Source: Limisphaerales bacterium
Lineage (GTDB): Bacteria > Verrucomicrobiota > Verrucomicrobiia > Limisphaerales > UBA8199
Direction: 5' to 3'
Length of the DNA: 43,844 nt
Assembly (NCBI GenBank): GCA_003152225.1
Contig: PLZQ01000120.1
Span: 27,195-71,038 of the forward strand
Below, piece after piece: positions 16,476 through 24,913 of this stretch. Under the pieces are notes generated by a model. The model was not told the origin of the DNA, ran no database searches, and worked only from the letters and a program-made list of their open reading frames with translations. A program made the translations under genes and the position numbers. Position 1 is the first letter of the stretch; every line of letters starts with the position of its first letter.

Positions 16476-18155
16476 ATGACTTTCCTGCCCATCGTTGCAC
16501 GGGAATTGCGCATCGCTGCGCGGCGGCCCGGCACTTATTGGGTGCGCAGCGGCGCGGCATTGGCAATCCTGGTCATTGGCACCTGGTTCTTCGTAATGAA
16601 TCAGCATAGACCGACGCAGGAGATCGCCCTGGGCTTGTTCTCCATCCTGACCGGCAGCGCGGTCTTGTACTGCCTGCTGAGCGGCGTGTGGTTCACGTCC
16701 GACTGCTTGAGTGAAGAAAAGCGCGAAGGTACCCTGGGCCTGCTGTTCCTGACCGACCTGAAAGGCTACGACGTAGTGTTCGGTAAACTGGTAGCCACCT
16801 CGCTGAACGGTTTCTACGCCGTGCTGGCGGCGGTGCCGATCCTGGCCCTGCCGCTCTTGCTGGGCGGAGTGACGGGAGGTGAATTCGGGCGCATGGCGCT
16901 GGTGGTGGTCAACACCCTCTTCTTTTCCCTCGCGCTTGGGATCTGCGTCTCGGCCATGAGCCGCTCGCCGCGCAAGGCGATGGTTATGGCAGTCTTGCTC
17001 ATTCTATTCTTTACAGCCGGCCTGCCGGTCTGCGGCGAATGGAGGTCGGTTGCGGCCAGGGTGCCGGTGCCCGCCAATGCGTGGCTGATGCCGAGCACCG
17101 GGTTTAGTTACTACCTCGCGTTCGATGCAATCTATAAGACTCGCGCGCTTGAATTCTGGTGGTCGGTGGCGGTCATTCACGCGCTGGGTTGGACGGCCCT
17201 GGCGCTGGCGAGCCTGATTGCGCCCCGCTCGTGGCAGGACCGGCCCGCAGGCGCGCAATCGCTGCGCTGGCGCGAGCGCTGGCGCGGGTGGAGCTACGGC
17301 AACCTGACGGAGCGCGCCGGGTTTCGCCGGCGCTTGCTGGACCGGAACGCCTATTTCTGGCTGGCGGCGCGGGCTCGAATGCGACCGGCCTATCTTTGGG
17401 CGGTGCTTGGGCTGGTGGCCTGCGGCTGGGTCTGGGGCCTGGCGCATTCAGGCCGTGACTGGCTCGACGAGATGACCTACGTCCTGACCGGCCTCCTCCT
17501 GAATGTGATCATCAAGGTCTGGTTTGCCTTGGAAGCCGGCCGGTCATTCGCCGAGGACCGCAGGCAAGGCGCGCTTGAACTGCTGCTGTCCACGCCGCTG
17601 ACGGAGCACGATATTCTGCGCGGCCAAATGCTGGCGTTGAAACGCCAGTTTGGGGGCCCGGTGATGGTGGTCCTGCTGGTATTCTTCCTTTTCGCGATGG
17701 CCGTCTCGTCCAATGCGCTTTCGAGCCAGGAGCCGCAGGACCGGATCTTATGGATTATCTTCTGGGCCGCGGCCATGGTGGTGCTGGTGGCGGACTTGGT
17801 GGCGCTTTATTGGGTCGGGATGTGGGCCGGGCTTACGGCTAAAAACCCAACCCGCGCCGCCGCGTCAAATGTGGGGCGCATCCTGGTCCTGCCGTGGGTT
17901 GCCCTGGGCTTCGGCGTCCTGGTAGCATCGGTTGCCTGGCCGAACGTGGACGACACGCAGGTGCTGAAGCTTTTCCTGGGCATGTGGTTCGGGCTGGGTT
18001 TGGTGGCCGACCTGGGCTTTGGCGCCTGGGCGAGGCACCGGTTGCTTGCGGACTTCCGCCTCGCCGCGACCCGAAGATATGAGACGCTCCCCGGTTTCTG
18101 GAAACGCGTGCTGGGCGCCGGGAGGCCAGGGAACACGACCTTGCAGCGGGGCTAA
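16476..18155 (+). CDS. ABC-2 type transporter permease (second of two)
   Basis: This 559-aa protein begins MTFLPIVARELRIAARRPGT eight bases after the preceding permease stop. The frame is open far upstream, but that portion overlaps the first permease and is not coding. The ABC-2 loop appears twice: SEEKREGTLGLLFLTDLKGYD near residue 80 and AEDRRQGALELLLSTPLTEHD near residue 360, matching the two-lobed layout of its paralogue. Many hydrophobic helices follow (for example AVSSNALSS neighbouring IIFWAAAMVVLVADLVALYW). With the ATPase and the 734-aa protein it should form one exporter. The last gene of the operon; convergent with the glycosyltransferase that ends 36 bases away. Confidence 0.9.
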   Translation: MTFLPIVARELRIAARRPGTYWVRSGAALAILVIGTWFFVMNQHRPTQEIALGLFSILTGSAVLYCLLSGVWFTSDCLSEEKREGTLGLLFLTDLKGYDVVFGKLVATSLNGFYAVLAAVPILALPLLLGGVTGGEFGRMALVVVNTLFFSLALGICVSAMSRSPRKAMVMAVLLILFFTAGLPVCGEWRSVAARVPVPANAWLMPSTGFSYYLAFDAIYKTRALEFWWSVAVIHALGWTALALASLIAPRSWQDRPAGAQSLRWRERWRGWSYGNLTERAGFRRRLLDRNAYFWLAARARMRPAYLWAVLGLVACGWVWGLAHSGRDWLDEMTYVLTGLLLNVIIKVWFALEAGRSFAEDRRQGALELLLSTPLTEHDILRGQMLALKRQFGGPVMVVLLVFFLFAMAVSSNALSSQEPQDRILWIIFWAAAMVVLVADLVALYWVGMWAGLTAKNPTRAAASNVGRILVLPWVALGFGVLVASVAWPNVDDTQVLKLFLGMWFGLGLVADLGFGAWARHRLLADFRLAATRRYETLPGFWKRVLGAGRPGNTTLQRG

Positions 18156-18191
18156 GGCTTGGTTTGCGCGAGGGGCCGTGTCCATCTGCGG

Positions 18192-19208
18192 TTACGCCGG
18201 ATTGGGACGGCTGAGCAGCGTCTCGTAGAGGCGCTTGAGCTGCTGTGCCACCTCCCGCCAAGTGAGAGGCCGGGGCGGCGGTTTGAGACCTGGCGCAGCG
18301 GCGTAGAACTGGCGCAAGTATGTGGCGGTCCGGGCTGCCGACGAAGTCACCGGGCAATAGCAGGCACTCTCCTGAAAGACCGTGGTGGCCCAGGGCAACC
18401 GGCTCAGCAAAAGAGGACATCCGCACGCGGCGGCTTCGAGGGCAGATAAGCTAAGACTTTCCATAGCACTCAGCAGCACGAACCCGCGAGCTTCGCGATA
18501 CGCTTGCGCCAGCTTCATTCGGTCCTCGATTGCCCCCTCGTAGCGCATGGTGGCGGGATGAGCTTTAGCGACGGCATAGAAGCGTTGCGCGTAGGGATCC
18601 GACTCCGCGTAAGGCTTGCCGATTACCCAAAGCGGGGTTTGGGCGAGCACGGCGGCTTCGGCGAGTTCGAGCACGCGCTTGCGCTCGGTAACGGTCGCTG
18701 TGCAGACCAGCCCCGGCCCGCGCTTCGCCGGTTGGCTGTTCAAGAAGGCGTCCTCGACACCGTTAGGCACGACGTGGACCCTGGCAGACGGGGCGCCATA
18801 CAAGGTCTTCATCAACAGGGCCTCCCATTCAGTCAAAGCCACGCAGGCGTCCGCCAGCCGGTAGGAATCCGAGTTGGATGCGCCGAGCAGGCGGCGGGGC
18901 AGCGGGCCTCCCATTGCTGCTCGAACCATCTTCTCCAACGCGAGTCGCAACCGGGATCGAGCGCCTTGCGCCGTAAGCAACTCGGCCTGCACGACCTTCA
19001 TTCCCTTGGCGTGCGCGGACCGAAGAATGTCTATGGGAACCCGTCCGAAGAAGTGCAGGATGTCCGCCGTTTGCTTCTCGTCATTCCAGCGCAGGAATTC
19101 AACCTGCACCCCCAGCGCCTGGAGCGCGCTACGCGATTGCAGGATTTGAATCTGCAGACCGCCGTGGGCAAGGGCAAATGGCGTCAGGTGATAGAACAGC
19201 ACTTTCAT
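18192..19208 (-). CDS. Glycosyltransferase (GT4-like), intact copy
   Basis: The 338-aa protein starts MKVLFYHLTPFALAHGGLQI, the N-terminal Rossmann fold of GT-B glycosyltransferases. The C-terminal donor-binding domain includes VVPNGVEDAFL, TERKRVLELAEAA, GFVLLSAMESLSLSALEAAA and CGCPLLLSRLPW, matching the GT4 E-x7-E pattern. Its ATG overlaps the stop codon of the upstream, closely related glycosyltransferase (ATGA), so the pair is coupled and arose by tandem duplication. The donor and acceptor are not known. Neighbouring acetyltransferase, FkbM methyltransferase and GT2 genes suggest surface polysaccharide synthesis. Confidence 0.88.
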   Translation of the reverse strand: MKVLFYHLTPFALAHGGLQIQILQSRSALQALGVQVEFLRWNDEKQTADILHFFGRVPIDILRSAHAKGMKVVQAELLTAQGARSRLRLALEKMVRAAMGGPLPRRLLGASNSDSYRLADACVALTEWEALLMKTLYGAPSARVHVVPNGVEDAFLNSQPAKRGPGLVCTATVTERKRVLELAEAAVLAQTPLWVIGKPYAESDPYAQRFYAVAKAHPATMRYEGAIEDRMKLAQAYREARGFVLLSAMESLSLSALEAAACGCPLLLSRLPWATTVFQESACYCPVTSSAARTATYLRQFYAAAPGLKPPPRPLTWREVAQQLKRLYETLLSRPNPA

Positions 19209-19381
19209 GCCGCCTTCGTCGCGTGTGGAGGGACGTCGGCGTAGGCGTCCCGCAGGATTTCCGCCACCTCCCGCCAACTGTAGAGCCGGACCTTGGGCGG
19301 CGGGGCGCTCTGACTTTGCTGGTAAAAGCTGCGCAGCATCGCCGCGGCCTGGGCGGCATCCTTTTTCGGGAAATAGGTGGC
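19205..19381 (-). pseudogene. Separated C-terminal end of the split glycosyltransferase
   Basis: These 58 sense codons plus a TGA follow the in-frame TAG at 19382-19384 in the same frame. They translate to ATYFPKKDAAQ, MLRSFYQQ and YSWREVAEILRDAY, which align residue by residue with CYCPVTSSAAR, YLRQFYAA and LTWREVAQQLKRLY of the downstream paralogue. The terminal TGA overlaps the next gene's ATG (ATGA). This is the original gene end, now behind a nonsense codon. Confidence 0.85.
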
Positions 19382-20218
19382 CTAATCGCCGAACTGCTCG
19401 CGCGACCAGGGAAGGTCCGGGAGCAGCAGGGGCAGGCCGCACGCGACCGCTTCATGCGCCGCGAGGCTCCAGTTCTCGAAGCGGCTGTTGAGGACGAACC
19501 CGCGCGCGCGCTGTAATAAGCCAATCATTTCCTGTTCGCTCGCCACATGCGGCTGGTGCCGGACATACTTGTTATCCACGAGTTGCCGAAACTGCTCCCA
19601 GTAGCTGTCGCCTGCGGCGAATGGCTTGCCCACAAAGAGCACCGGGACGTTGGCCTCGCTCGCCAGCCGCGCCAGCTCGACCGACTTCTTCACCGGCGCG
19701 ATGGTGCCGTGCGAGATCAGATAATCGCCCGTGCGCGGACCAGGGCCTGCCTTGAGGAATGGTTCTTTCAGGCCCAGCGGCACCAATCTAATTGAGCGCT
19801 CCTGGACACCATAGGAGCGGACGAGGATTTGCTTCTCGGCTTCGAGCGCGACTAACATCCGGTCGCACATTCGAAACGCGTGGAAGCGGGGCCTGAGGAG
19901 CTGGGGCAGCGGCGCGGCCATCGCGGTGCGGATCAGGACCCTGCGCCACAGCAGCGCCCGCCTGGGCCGGTTGCAGTTCTCGGAAAGCAGGATGGTGTTG
20001 ACGGCTTTCCAGCCCTTGTCATGAGCCTGCCGGATCGTCTCCTCGGGCAGCGCGCCGAAATGGTGGAGGATGTCGCCAGTCTGCCGGTCATTCCACCATT
20101 CCAGGTAGGCGGTTTCGACGCCGATTTGCTCGAGCGCGGCCTTGGTTTGCTCGATTTGGACCTGGGCACCGCCATGCGCCAGCATAAAAGGGACGTGGCA
20201 GTTAAAGAGGACCTTCAT
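19382..20218 (-). CDS. Glycosyltransferase (GT4-like), truncated by in-frame TAG
   Basis: The product begins MKVLFNCHVPFMLAHGGAQV, a clear paralogue of the next gene, and keeps the GT-B layout to CGLPLLLPDLPWSREQFGD. At codon 279 a TAG interrupts it. The same frame then continues for 58 homologous codons to TGA at 19205-19207, giving 337 codons, the same size as the 338-aa partner. The TAG falls where the paralogue has Ser in QESACY. Either this copy is a recent pseudogene, or the TAG is read through, or it is a base-calling error. The conserved donor-site residues lie before the stop, so partial function cannot be excluded. Confidence 0.8.
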   Translation of the reverse strand: MKVLFNCHVPFMLAHGGAQVQIEQTKAALEQIGVETAYLEWWNDRQTGDILHHFGALPEETIRQAHDKGWKAVNTILLSENCNRPRRALLWRRVLIRTAMAAPLPQLLRPRFHAFRMCDRMLVALEAEKQILVRSYGVQERSIRLVPLGLKEPFLKAGPGPRTGDYLISHGTIAPVKKSVELARLASEANVPVLFVGKPFAAGDSYWEQFRQLVDNKYVRHQPHVASEQEMIGLLQRARGFVLNSRFENWSLAAHEAVACGLPLLLPDLPWSREQFGD

Positions 20219-20518
20219 ACTCGATTAGACCGGCCCACCTTAACAGAGCCGCCCGCACGCTCAACGAGAATGTTGGCCGACGCGAGCCAACCGCCAGCCA
20301 CCTGTCGGCCCGTTGATAGCCGGCAATTGGAGGTACCGCGCCCCCTACCGTCCGCGCATCTCGCGGGAGGGTTTGGTGCAGGGTTGGAGGAACCGGGGGG
20401 CCAGCGGTCGATTGTGTGGGATGCTTTCTGCCATTGCCCGCGCAGCTTGCGCCGCTACCGTACGGACCAGCACCAGCTATATCAGGTTTCCAGAGTGACT
20501 CCGCTCAGGCGATTGCCT
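20219..20518. other. Gene-free spacer between acetyltransferase and glycosyltransferase genes
   Basis: These 300 bases separate the acetyltransferase stop from the glycosyltransferase start on the same strand. I see no gene with family resemblance or a ribosome binding site. It may hold a promoter for the glycosyltransferase pair. Confidence 0.4.
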
Positions 20519-20971
20519 TCAGTCGAGCGCGTAATGGCTTGGGTTGGATAGGAGGCGGTTGGCCCCAACGACGGTGGCGCCGGCGGGGACATCTTTAGTG
20601 ATCACGGCATTGGCGCCGACCGTCGCTCCCCGGCCAATTCGCACGCCGCCCAGAATCTTCGCGCCGGCGCCGATATAGACTCCGTCCTCGACCTGGGGCG
20701 CGGCGTTGGTGAAATCCCGGCCGCCCAGGGTAACCTGGTGGCCGATCACGACGTTGTCGCCAATTTGCGTGCCGCTGTGGATGACAATACCCATCGGATG
20801 CGGCAGGAACACAGTGCGAGGGAGCGCCAGGCCGATGTCACAGCCGAGGTAATACCCGAATAGACGGCTCACCGCCGGCACCCGGTGGCGCGTCAGGAAG
20901 ATAAGCATTCGGGCCGCGAGAGTATTCCTAATCCAGGGGTTTTTCGGGTGGCAGCGAGTGGTTGCGGTCAT
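20519..20971 (-). CDS. Hexapeptide-repeat acetyltransferase (serine O-acetyltransferase-like)
   Basis: This 150-aa protein shows left-handed beta-helix hexapeptide repeats from about residue 65: VIHSGTQIGDNVVIGHQVTL, VEDGVYIGAGAKILGGVRIG, GATVGANAVITKDVPAGATV and a VVGANRLL ending, as in serine acetyltransferases and sugar O-acetyltransferases. HPMGIVIH and GHQVTLGG carry the catalytic-type histidines. It lacks the long N-terminal helical domain of CysE, so a colanic-acid-type or SAT-like transferase acting on sugars is more likely. It is divergent to the FkbM gene and upstream of the tandem glycosyltransferases, which supports a polysaccharide decoration role. Confidence 0.86.
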   Translation of the reverse strand: MTATTRCHPKNPWIRNTLAARMLIFLTRHRVPAVSRLFGYYLGCDIGLALPRTVFLPHPMGIVIHSGTQIGDNVVIGHQVTLGGRDFTNAAPQVEDGVYIGAGAKILGGVRIGRGATVGANAVITKDVPAGATVVGANRLLSNPSHYALD

Positions 20972-21144
20972 GAGTCTGATACAGTTACATCTGCGCGTCG
21001 CACGGACCGTCCCTGCCTGGCGACGGTGACCGAAGAGTGCGGCAACCTCCCGAGCAAATCAAGCGCGGACCGAGTTTATTGGGTGGATGGCCCGGTGATT
21101 CGCCTTGAACAAGTCAGGCGTTCCGATAGAACAAGCCGGTCACT

Positions 21145-22029
21145 ATGAGAGTATCGGATTGCGTGGATAGCCTCCGGCGAGCATTGCGGAGTCCCGAAGT
21201 CCGCCACCACCCCATCCGGGCCATCTCCAGGAGGATGCGGTGGCGGTGGCACTGGGCGCACTCCGCCGGCACTCCTATTGTCATCAATCCCTGGTGGCGA
21301 AACTTGAAGATCGCCCTGCCTAACACCAGTAATGCCGCCCTGCTCTTTTATCGCACGCACTCCGACGAAAGCCTGGCGTGGCTGCTGCAGGCTCTCCTGT
21401 CCCCGCGCATGACCTTCCTGGACGTAGGCGCACATATCGGTGCGTTCACGCTGGTCGGTGCCAAAATGGTCGGCAACGAAGGCAAGGTTTTTGCTATCGA
21501 GCCGTTGCCTCCCTGCGCCGAGGCCATCCGCCGCAATGCGGCCATGAACGGGATGGATAATGTGAGAGTGTATGAAGGGGCTTTGTGCGAGCGCTCTGGC
21601 CGGATCGGCTTCCAGTCGGATAACCAGCGGAGCGGCGGCTGGATTGCAGCCAATCCAAGCGAGGCTGCCTTCGAAACCCCGTGTTGGACGCTGGATGATT
21701 TCCTGCGCTCTGCCGGGATCACGAGGGTGGATGTCATGAAGCTCGACGCCAGCGGCAACGAGATCGCCGCTTTGCGCGGTGGCGCGGAGACGCTTCGCAG
21801 TGGAAGACTCGGCGCCTTGGTAATGAAACTATACCACCCGAGCGTGACACAAGCGCGCTTTGGGTATGACTCGCGGGAAAGCCTTTCGCTCCTCCGCGAA
21901 TGGGGATTCCAATCGAAGCTCATCATTGGGCTCGAGGCCTTCCCCATCTTCCATCCGGAAGACCTGGATGGGTATTATGATCACCTCACCTATGCCCGCA
22001 CGTTGGTGGCAACTTATGGCTCTCAATAA
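21145..22029 (+). CDS. FkbM family methyltransferase
   Basis: The 294-aa protein has the SAM-binding motif FLDVGAHIGAFTLVGAKM (about residues 90-107) followed by KVFAIEPLPPCAEAIRRNAA (acidic end of strand 2), the ALCERSGRIGF stretch typical of FkbM, and TRVDVMKLDASGNEIAALRG, which corresponds to the VDxlKiDvEGxE motif of the family with E replaced by S. FkbM-type enzymes O-methylate sugars or polyketides. The nearby glycosyltransferases suggest a glycan target. The following PQQ-repeat gene starts only 8 bases after its stop. The Asp-Ala-Ser-Gly variant is worth noting. Confidence 0.9.
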   Translation: MRVSDCVDSLRRALRSPEVRHHPIRAISRRMRWRWHWAHSAGTPIVINPWWRNLKIALPNTSNAALLFYRTHSDESLAWLLQALLSPRMTFLDVGAHIGAFTLVGAKMVGNEGKVFAIEPLPPCAEAIRRNAAMNGMDNVRVYEGALCERSGRIGFQSDNQRSGGWIAANPSEAAFETPCWTLDDFLRSAGITRVDVMKLDASGNEIAALRGGAETLRSGRLGALVMKLYHPSVTQARFGYDSRESLSLLREWGFQSKLIIGLEAFPIFHPEDLDGYYDHLTYARTLVATYGSQ

Positions 22030-22036
22030 AGACGCA

Positions 22037-23170
22037 ATGCAACGAACTCTCCGCCTCATAGAAGCCCTGTCCTGCCTGATGCTGTCGCTTACGGCCGCTT
22101 CCGGGCTGGATATGCTTACGAACGATTGGACGCTGGACGTCCGCAGCGCCAGCGACTCGGCGCCTGCGATCGGGGCTGAGGGAACGATCTATTTCGGGAC
22201 ATGGAAGGGCAACCTCTGGGCGGTCAATCCGGATGGGTCGCGCAAGTGGGTCTTCCCGGCGGGAAACGAAATCAAGTCCGCGCCCGCCGTCGGCACGAAT
22301 GGCACGATCTATTCTGGCAGCCGCGACGGCGATTGCTACGCGGTGGACGCCGACGGAGCGCTGCGCTGGAAGTTCCACACCGGCGCCTGGGTGGACTCCT
22401 CGCCTGCCCTGGCACACGATGGCACCGTCTATTTCGGGTCGTGGGACAAGAATTTCTACGCGCTGAGCGCGGACGGCAAGCAGCTATGGAAATTCCCCAC
22501 ATCGGGGGAGATCGTCTCCTCGCCGGCCATTGGCCTCGACGGCACGATCTACTTCGGGTCGCACGACAGGAAGTTCTATGCGCTCGCGCCTAACGGTAAC
22601 AAGAAATGGGAGTTCACCACCGGCGGCCCCATCATCTCGTCGCCCGCGATGAACCGGGATCAGTGCCTTTACTTCACCTCCGTGGACGGCTGCCTGTACG
22701 CGCTCAACCTGGACGGCACCTTGCGCTGGCGCCTGCGCACGGGCGGCATGACCGAGTCCTCTCCGGTCATCGGCGCGGACGGCACGGTTTACGTGGGGGT
22801 TCTGCGACATCCCTGGGCGATCAGCGCCGACGGCAAGAAGAAGTGGGGGCGAGAGGGTGGCGAAGATTACGCGCTTGAAACCTCTCCCGTCGTGCTGGCA
22901 AGCGGCTCGATCTGCTTCGTTTCTCGTTATGGGATGCTGATCTATGTCAAGCCCGACGGGACCATGGAGTTGAAGTGCTACCTCTACGGCTACGGTTATG
23001 GCTCACCGGCAGTGGGGCCGACCGGGGCCATTTATGTGCCTGACCGTGGCAAGGATTTGGGATGCGGTTTCACCGCGCTGCGGGCCGGTGTGTCGTTGGC
23101 TCACACACCCTGGCCCAGGTTCCGGGGCAACGCGCAGAACACTGGCAACGCGCAAGACATCGCACCCTGA
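22037..23170 (+). CDS. Secreted PQQ-like beta-propeller repeat protein
   Basis: The 377-aa product has a signal peptide (MQRTLRLIEALSCLMLSLTAASG), which supports the ATG at 22037 even though the frame is open upstream. It contains eight tandem repeats of about 40 residues following the pattern SPAIGxDGTIYFGSxDxxFY, ALxxDGxxxWKFxTGGxI, so the DNA shows a ~120-bp periodicity. It ends WPRFRGNAQNTG, a common end in PQQ-like propellers. None of the catalytic residues of quinoprotein dehydrogenases is obvious, so it is more likely a structural or binding propeller, perhaps like BamB. It starts 8 bases after the FkbM gene, suggesting one operon. Confidence 0.85.
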   Translation: MQRTLRLIEALSCLMLSLTAASGLDMLTNDWTLDVRSASDSAPAIGAEGTIYFGTWKGNLWAVNPDGSRKWVFPAGNEIKSAPAVGTNGTIYSGSRDGDCYAVDADGALRWKFHTGAWVDSSPALAHDGTVYFGSWDKNFYALSADGKQLWKFPTSGEIVSSPAIGLDGTIYFGSHDRKFYALAPNGNKKWEFTTGGPIISSPAMNRDQCLYFTSVDGCLYALNLDGTLRWRLRTGGMTESSPVIGADGTVYVGVLRHPWAISADGKKKWGREGGEDYALETSPVVLASGSICFVSRYGMLIYVKPDGTMELKCYLYGYGYGSPAVGPTGAIYVPDRGKDLGCGFTALRAGVSLAHTPWPRFRGNAQNTGNAQDIAP

Positions 23171-23247
23171 CCGGCCGGGAACGAAAAGCCGGTCATGAAA
23201 GGCTTTTCAAATTGCTGGTGACCAGCGACGTTGCTACGCTCCCGCGC

Positions 23248-24084
23248 GTGAGAATCTCGATCGTCACCCCCAGCTTCCGTAACTCGGACTGGCTTAAGCT
23301 CTGCGTCGCCTCGGTGGCCGACCAGGCCGGAGTAGAGGTCGAACACATCGTTCAGGACGCCCTCTCGGACGACGGGACGCAGGAATGGCTTGCGCGGGAT
23401 CGGCGGGTGCAGGCTTATTTCGAGAAGGACGCGGGCATGTACGACGCCGTCAACCGGGGTTGGCGCCGGTCCAAGGGCGAAATCCTGGCCTACCTCAATT
23501 GCGACGAGCAGTACCTGCCCGGCGGGTTGCGAGCGGTCGAGGAGTTCTTCCGCCGGCGACCGCAGACCGACGTGGTATTCGCCGACACGGTGGTCGTGGA
23601 CAAGCAGGGCCAATTCATCTGCTGCCGCAAATCACTGGTGCCATGGAAGAACACGATGTGGGTCTATAACCCGGTGATCACCAGCTCGATCTTCATCCGC
23701 CGGCGGGTGCTGGACCAGCACGGCCTTTTCTTTGATACGCGCTGGCGCGACCTGGGCGACAAGGTGTGGACCCTAGAAATGGTGCGTCGCGGGCTGAACC
23801 TGGCGGTCTTGCGCACCTACACATCCTCCTTCGCGGACACCGGCGAGAACATGAACCTCAAACCAAACGCCATCCGCGAGCGCGAGTTGGTCATGGAAAT
23901 AGCTCCCGCCTGGGTGCGACGCGCAAAGTTCCCGCTGCACCAGCTCCACCGGCTACGCAGCTTGTGCCATGGCCTCTATTGGCAGAAGCCGTTCACTTAT
24001 TCAATCTATACGTTCAGCCAGCCAGACCGGCGCGTGGACTTCCATGTGGCCAAGCCGACCACGATTTGGTGGACTCGGCACTGA
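23248..24084 (+). CDS. Family 2 glycosyltransferase
   Basis: The 278-aa GT-A protein begins RISIVTPSFRNSDWLKLCVA with a downstream VEHIVQDALSDDGTQEWL, then the metal-site region ILAYLNCDEQYLPGGLRAVE, where NCDE takes the place of DXD. The middle matches GT2 (TDVVFADTVVVDK, SSIFIRRRVLDQHGLF). The start is placed at GTG 23248, directly before the first beta-strand; no strong Shine-Dalgarno is seen, so nearby alternatives remain possible. It is the last gene before the tRNA-Leu island, and fits the polysaccharide locus. Substrate unknown. Confidence 0.88.
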   Translation: MRISIVTPSFRNSDWLKLCVASVADQAGVEVEHIVQDALSDDGTQEWLARDRRVQAYFEKDAGMYDAVNRGWRRSKGEILAYLNCDEQYLPGGLRAVEEFFRRRPQTDVVFADTVVVDKQGQFICCRKSLVPWKNTMWVYNPVITSSIFIRRRVLDQHGLFFDTRWRDLGDKVWTLEMVRRGLNLAVLRTYTSSFADTGENMNLKPNAIRERELVMEIAPAWVRRAKFPLHQLHRLRSLCHGLYWQKPFTYSIYTFSQPDRRVDFHVAKPTTIWWTRH

Positions 24085-24137
24085 GCTGAAAGATGTTTAC
24101 ATTAGTTCGGACCACGACGAAAATGCCTCGGCAGTTC

Positions 24138-24177
24138 GGGCGCGTGGCGGAATTGGCAGACGCGAAGGACTTAGGAT
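24138..24177 (+). other. attL: orphan 5' half of tRNA-Leu(TAG)
   Basis: These 40 bases match the first 40 bases of the intact tRNA-Leu at 34462-34501 exactly and then diverge (TCA versus CCT). No 3' half follows, so this cannot fold into a tRNA. It marks the left junction of the island. A TTTACA...GAAAAT spaced 17 bases lies upstream (24096-24124) and may be the tRNA's old promoter. Confidence 0.9.
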
Positions 24178-24357
24178 TCAGAAAATTGCCCTTTTTAGTG
24201 GTTTCATGCGGTTGCTCGCGAAGTGTGTTTAACCCTTGATTCTATTGCATGAAATGCTGTTTTAGCCTGTCCAAACAGGGGGCGAGGTTGCGCATGTGCT
24301 ACTAGCACAAATACTAGCACAGAAGTCAAAGCACCTGACTCATAATTGACAAATCTG
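24178..24357. other. Left end of the island: stems and integrase arm region
   Basis: No gene is visible. The stretch contains an inverted repeat TTTCATGC (24202-24209) / GCATGAAA (24247-24254), a small stem CCTGT-CCAA-ACAGG, and the paired arm sites at 24301-24321. This is typical of an attachment-site flank. Confidence 0.5.
24301..24321 (+). repeat. Left integrase arm sites (two ACTAGCACA, 12-bp period)
   Basis: ACTAGCACA occurs at 24301-24309 and 24313-24321, 12 bases apart start to start. The same pair with the same spacing and orientation occurs at 34381-34401 near the right end. Direct repeats near both ends of a tRNA-integrated element are the expected arm-type binding sites of its tyrosine recombinase. 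Confidence 0.75.
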
Positions 24358-24734
24358 TTTTTCAGGAGTCCTCACACCTCATCCCGACCAATGTGTACAA
24401 GGGTTTCGTGAATTCACTGTCTGCCTGAATCAGCACGAATCTGCTCGAAAAATAGCAAACAGTATCAGATTGCAGTATCAGATTTGCCTTTCCCTGTCCC
24501 GAACTCCACCGCCGCAAATCCAGCTTGCAACCCCCCAGGAACTTTTCCCCATTCGCGTTCCCGTGTTGGGCATGGGACTTGCGAATAACTAAGGCCAAGT
24601 CCCATGCCCCGCACGCCAACGCTCACCCCATGAATGCCTGGTCGTGATCGGCTTTTGAAACCAGCACTGCGCCCCTTCTGCCCTCGCAGCACTGGTTTCA
24701 AAACCGACACCACCAGGTAGAATTACGCGCGACC
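24358..24734. repeat. Structured ~376-bp direct repeat, copy 1
   Basis: Copy 1 of a repeat found again at 28083-28457, roughly 90-94% identical over most of its length with the more variable end at the right. It contains two strong hairpins. Hairpin A is GGGCATGGGACTTG (24568-24581) with CAAGTCCCATGCCC (24596-24609). Hairpin B is TTTTGAAACCAG (24653-24664) with CTGGTTTCAAAA (24692-24703), extended by CTGCG/CGCAG. Together with copy 2 it brackets the RM cassette. An antisense frame of 85 codons runs through it, but the matching frame in copy 2 has an early TAA, so I do not call a gene. Confidence 0.9.
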
Positions 24735-24913
24735 GTGCGTCAACCGTTGGCGACCACCTGCCCCCGCGACCGCCCTTACTCCAAACCGCAGCCCTTATTC
24801 CACCCCCTGCCACAGTCACCCCGCCCCCTCGCCCAAAATCCCTTTCGCAAGCGCAATAGTTTAAACTCCTTCCACGGCCACCGCGGGCGCAATACCCTTC
24901 CTAATTGCGTCCG
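24735..24913. promoter_or_regulatory. Upstream region of the restriction endonuclease gene
   Basis: CGCAATAGTT at 24852-24861 is shared exactly with the upstream region of the methyltransferase gene (27489-27498). This is a possible operator half-site for the cassette's HTH protein. A second CGCAAT lies at 24888. No clear -10/-35 pair could be fixed. Confidence 0.45.

Noticed and set aside
20313-20498. Short plus-strand frame in the acetyltransferase-glycosyltransferase spacer
   Set aside because: No ribosome binding site, no domain, and basic low-complexity composition.
24362-24619. Antisense 85-codon frame in the first structured repeat
   Set aside because: The same frame in copy 2 is cut by an early TAA, differences do not favour silent changes, and there is no ribosome binding site. 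The paired hairpins explain the conservation better.
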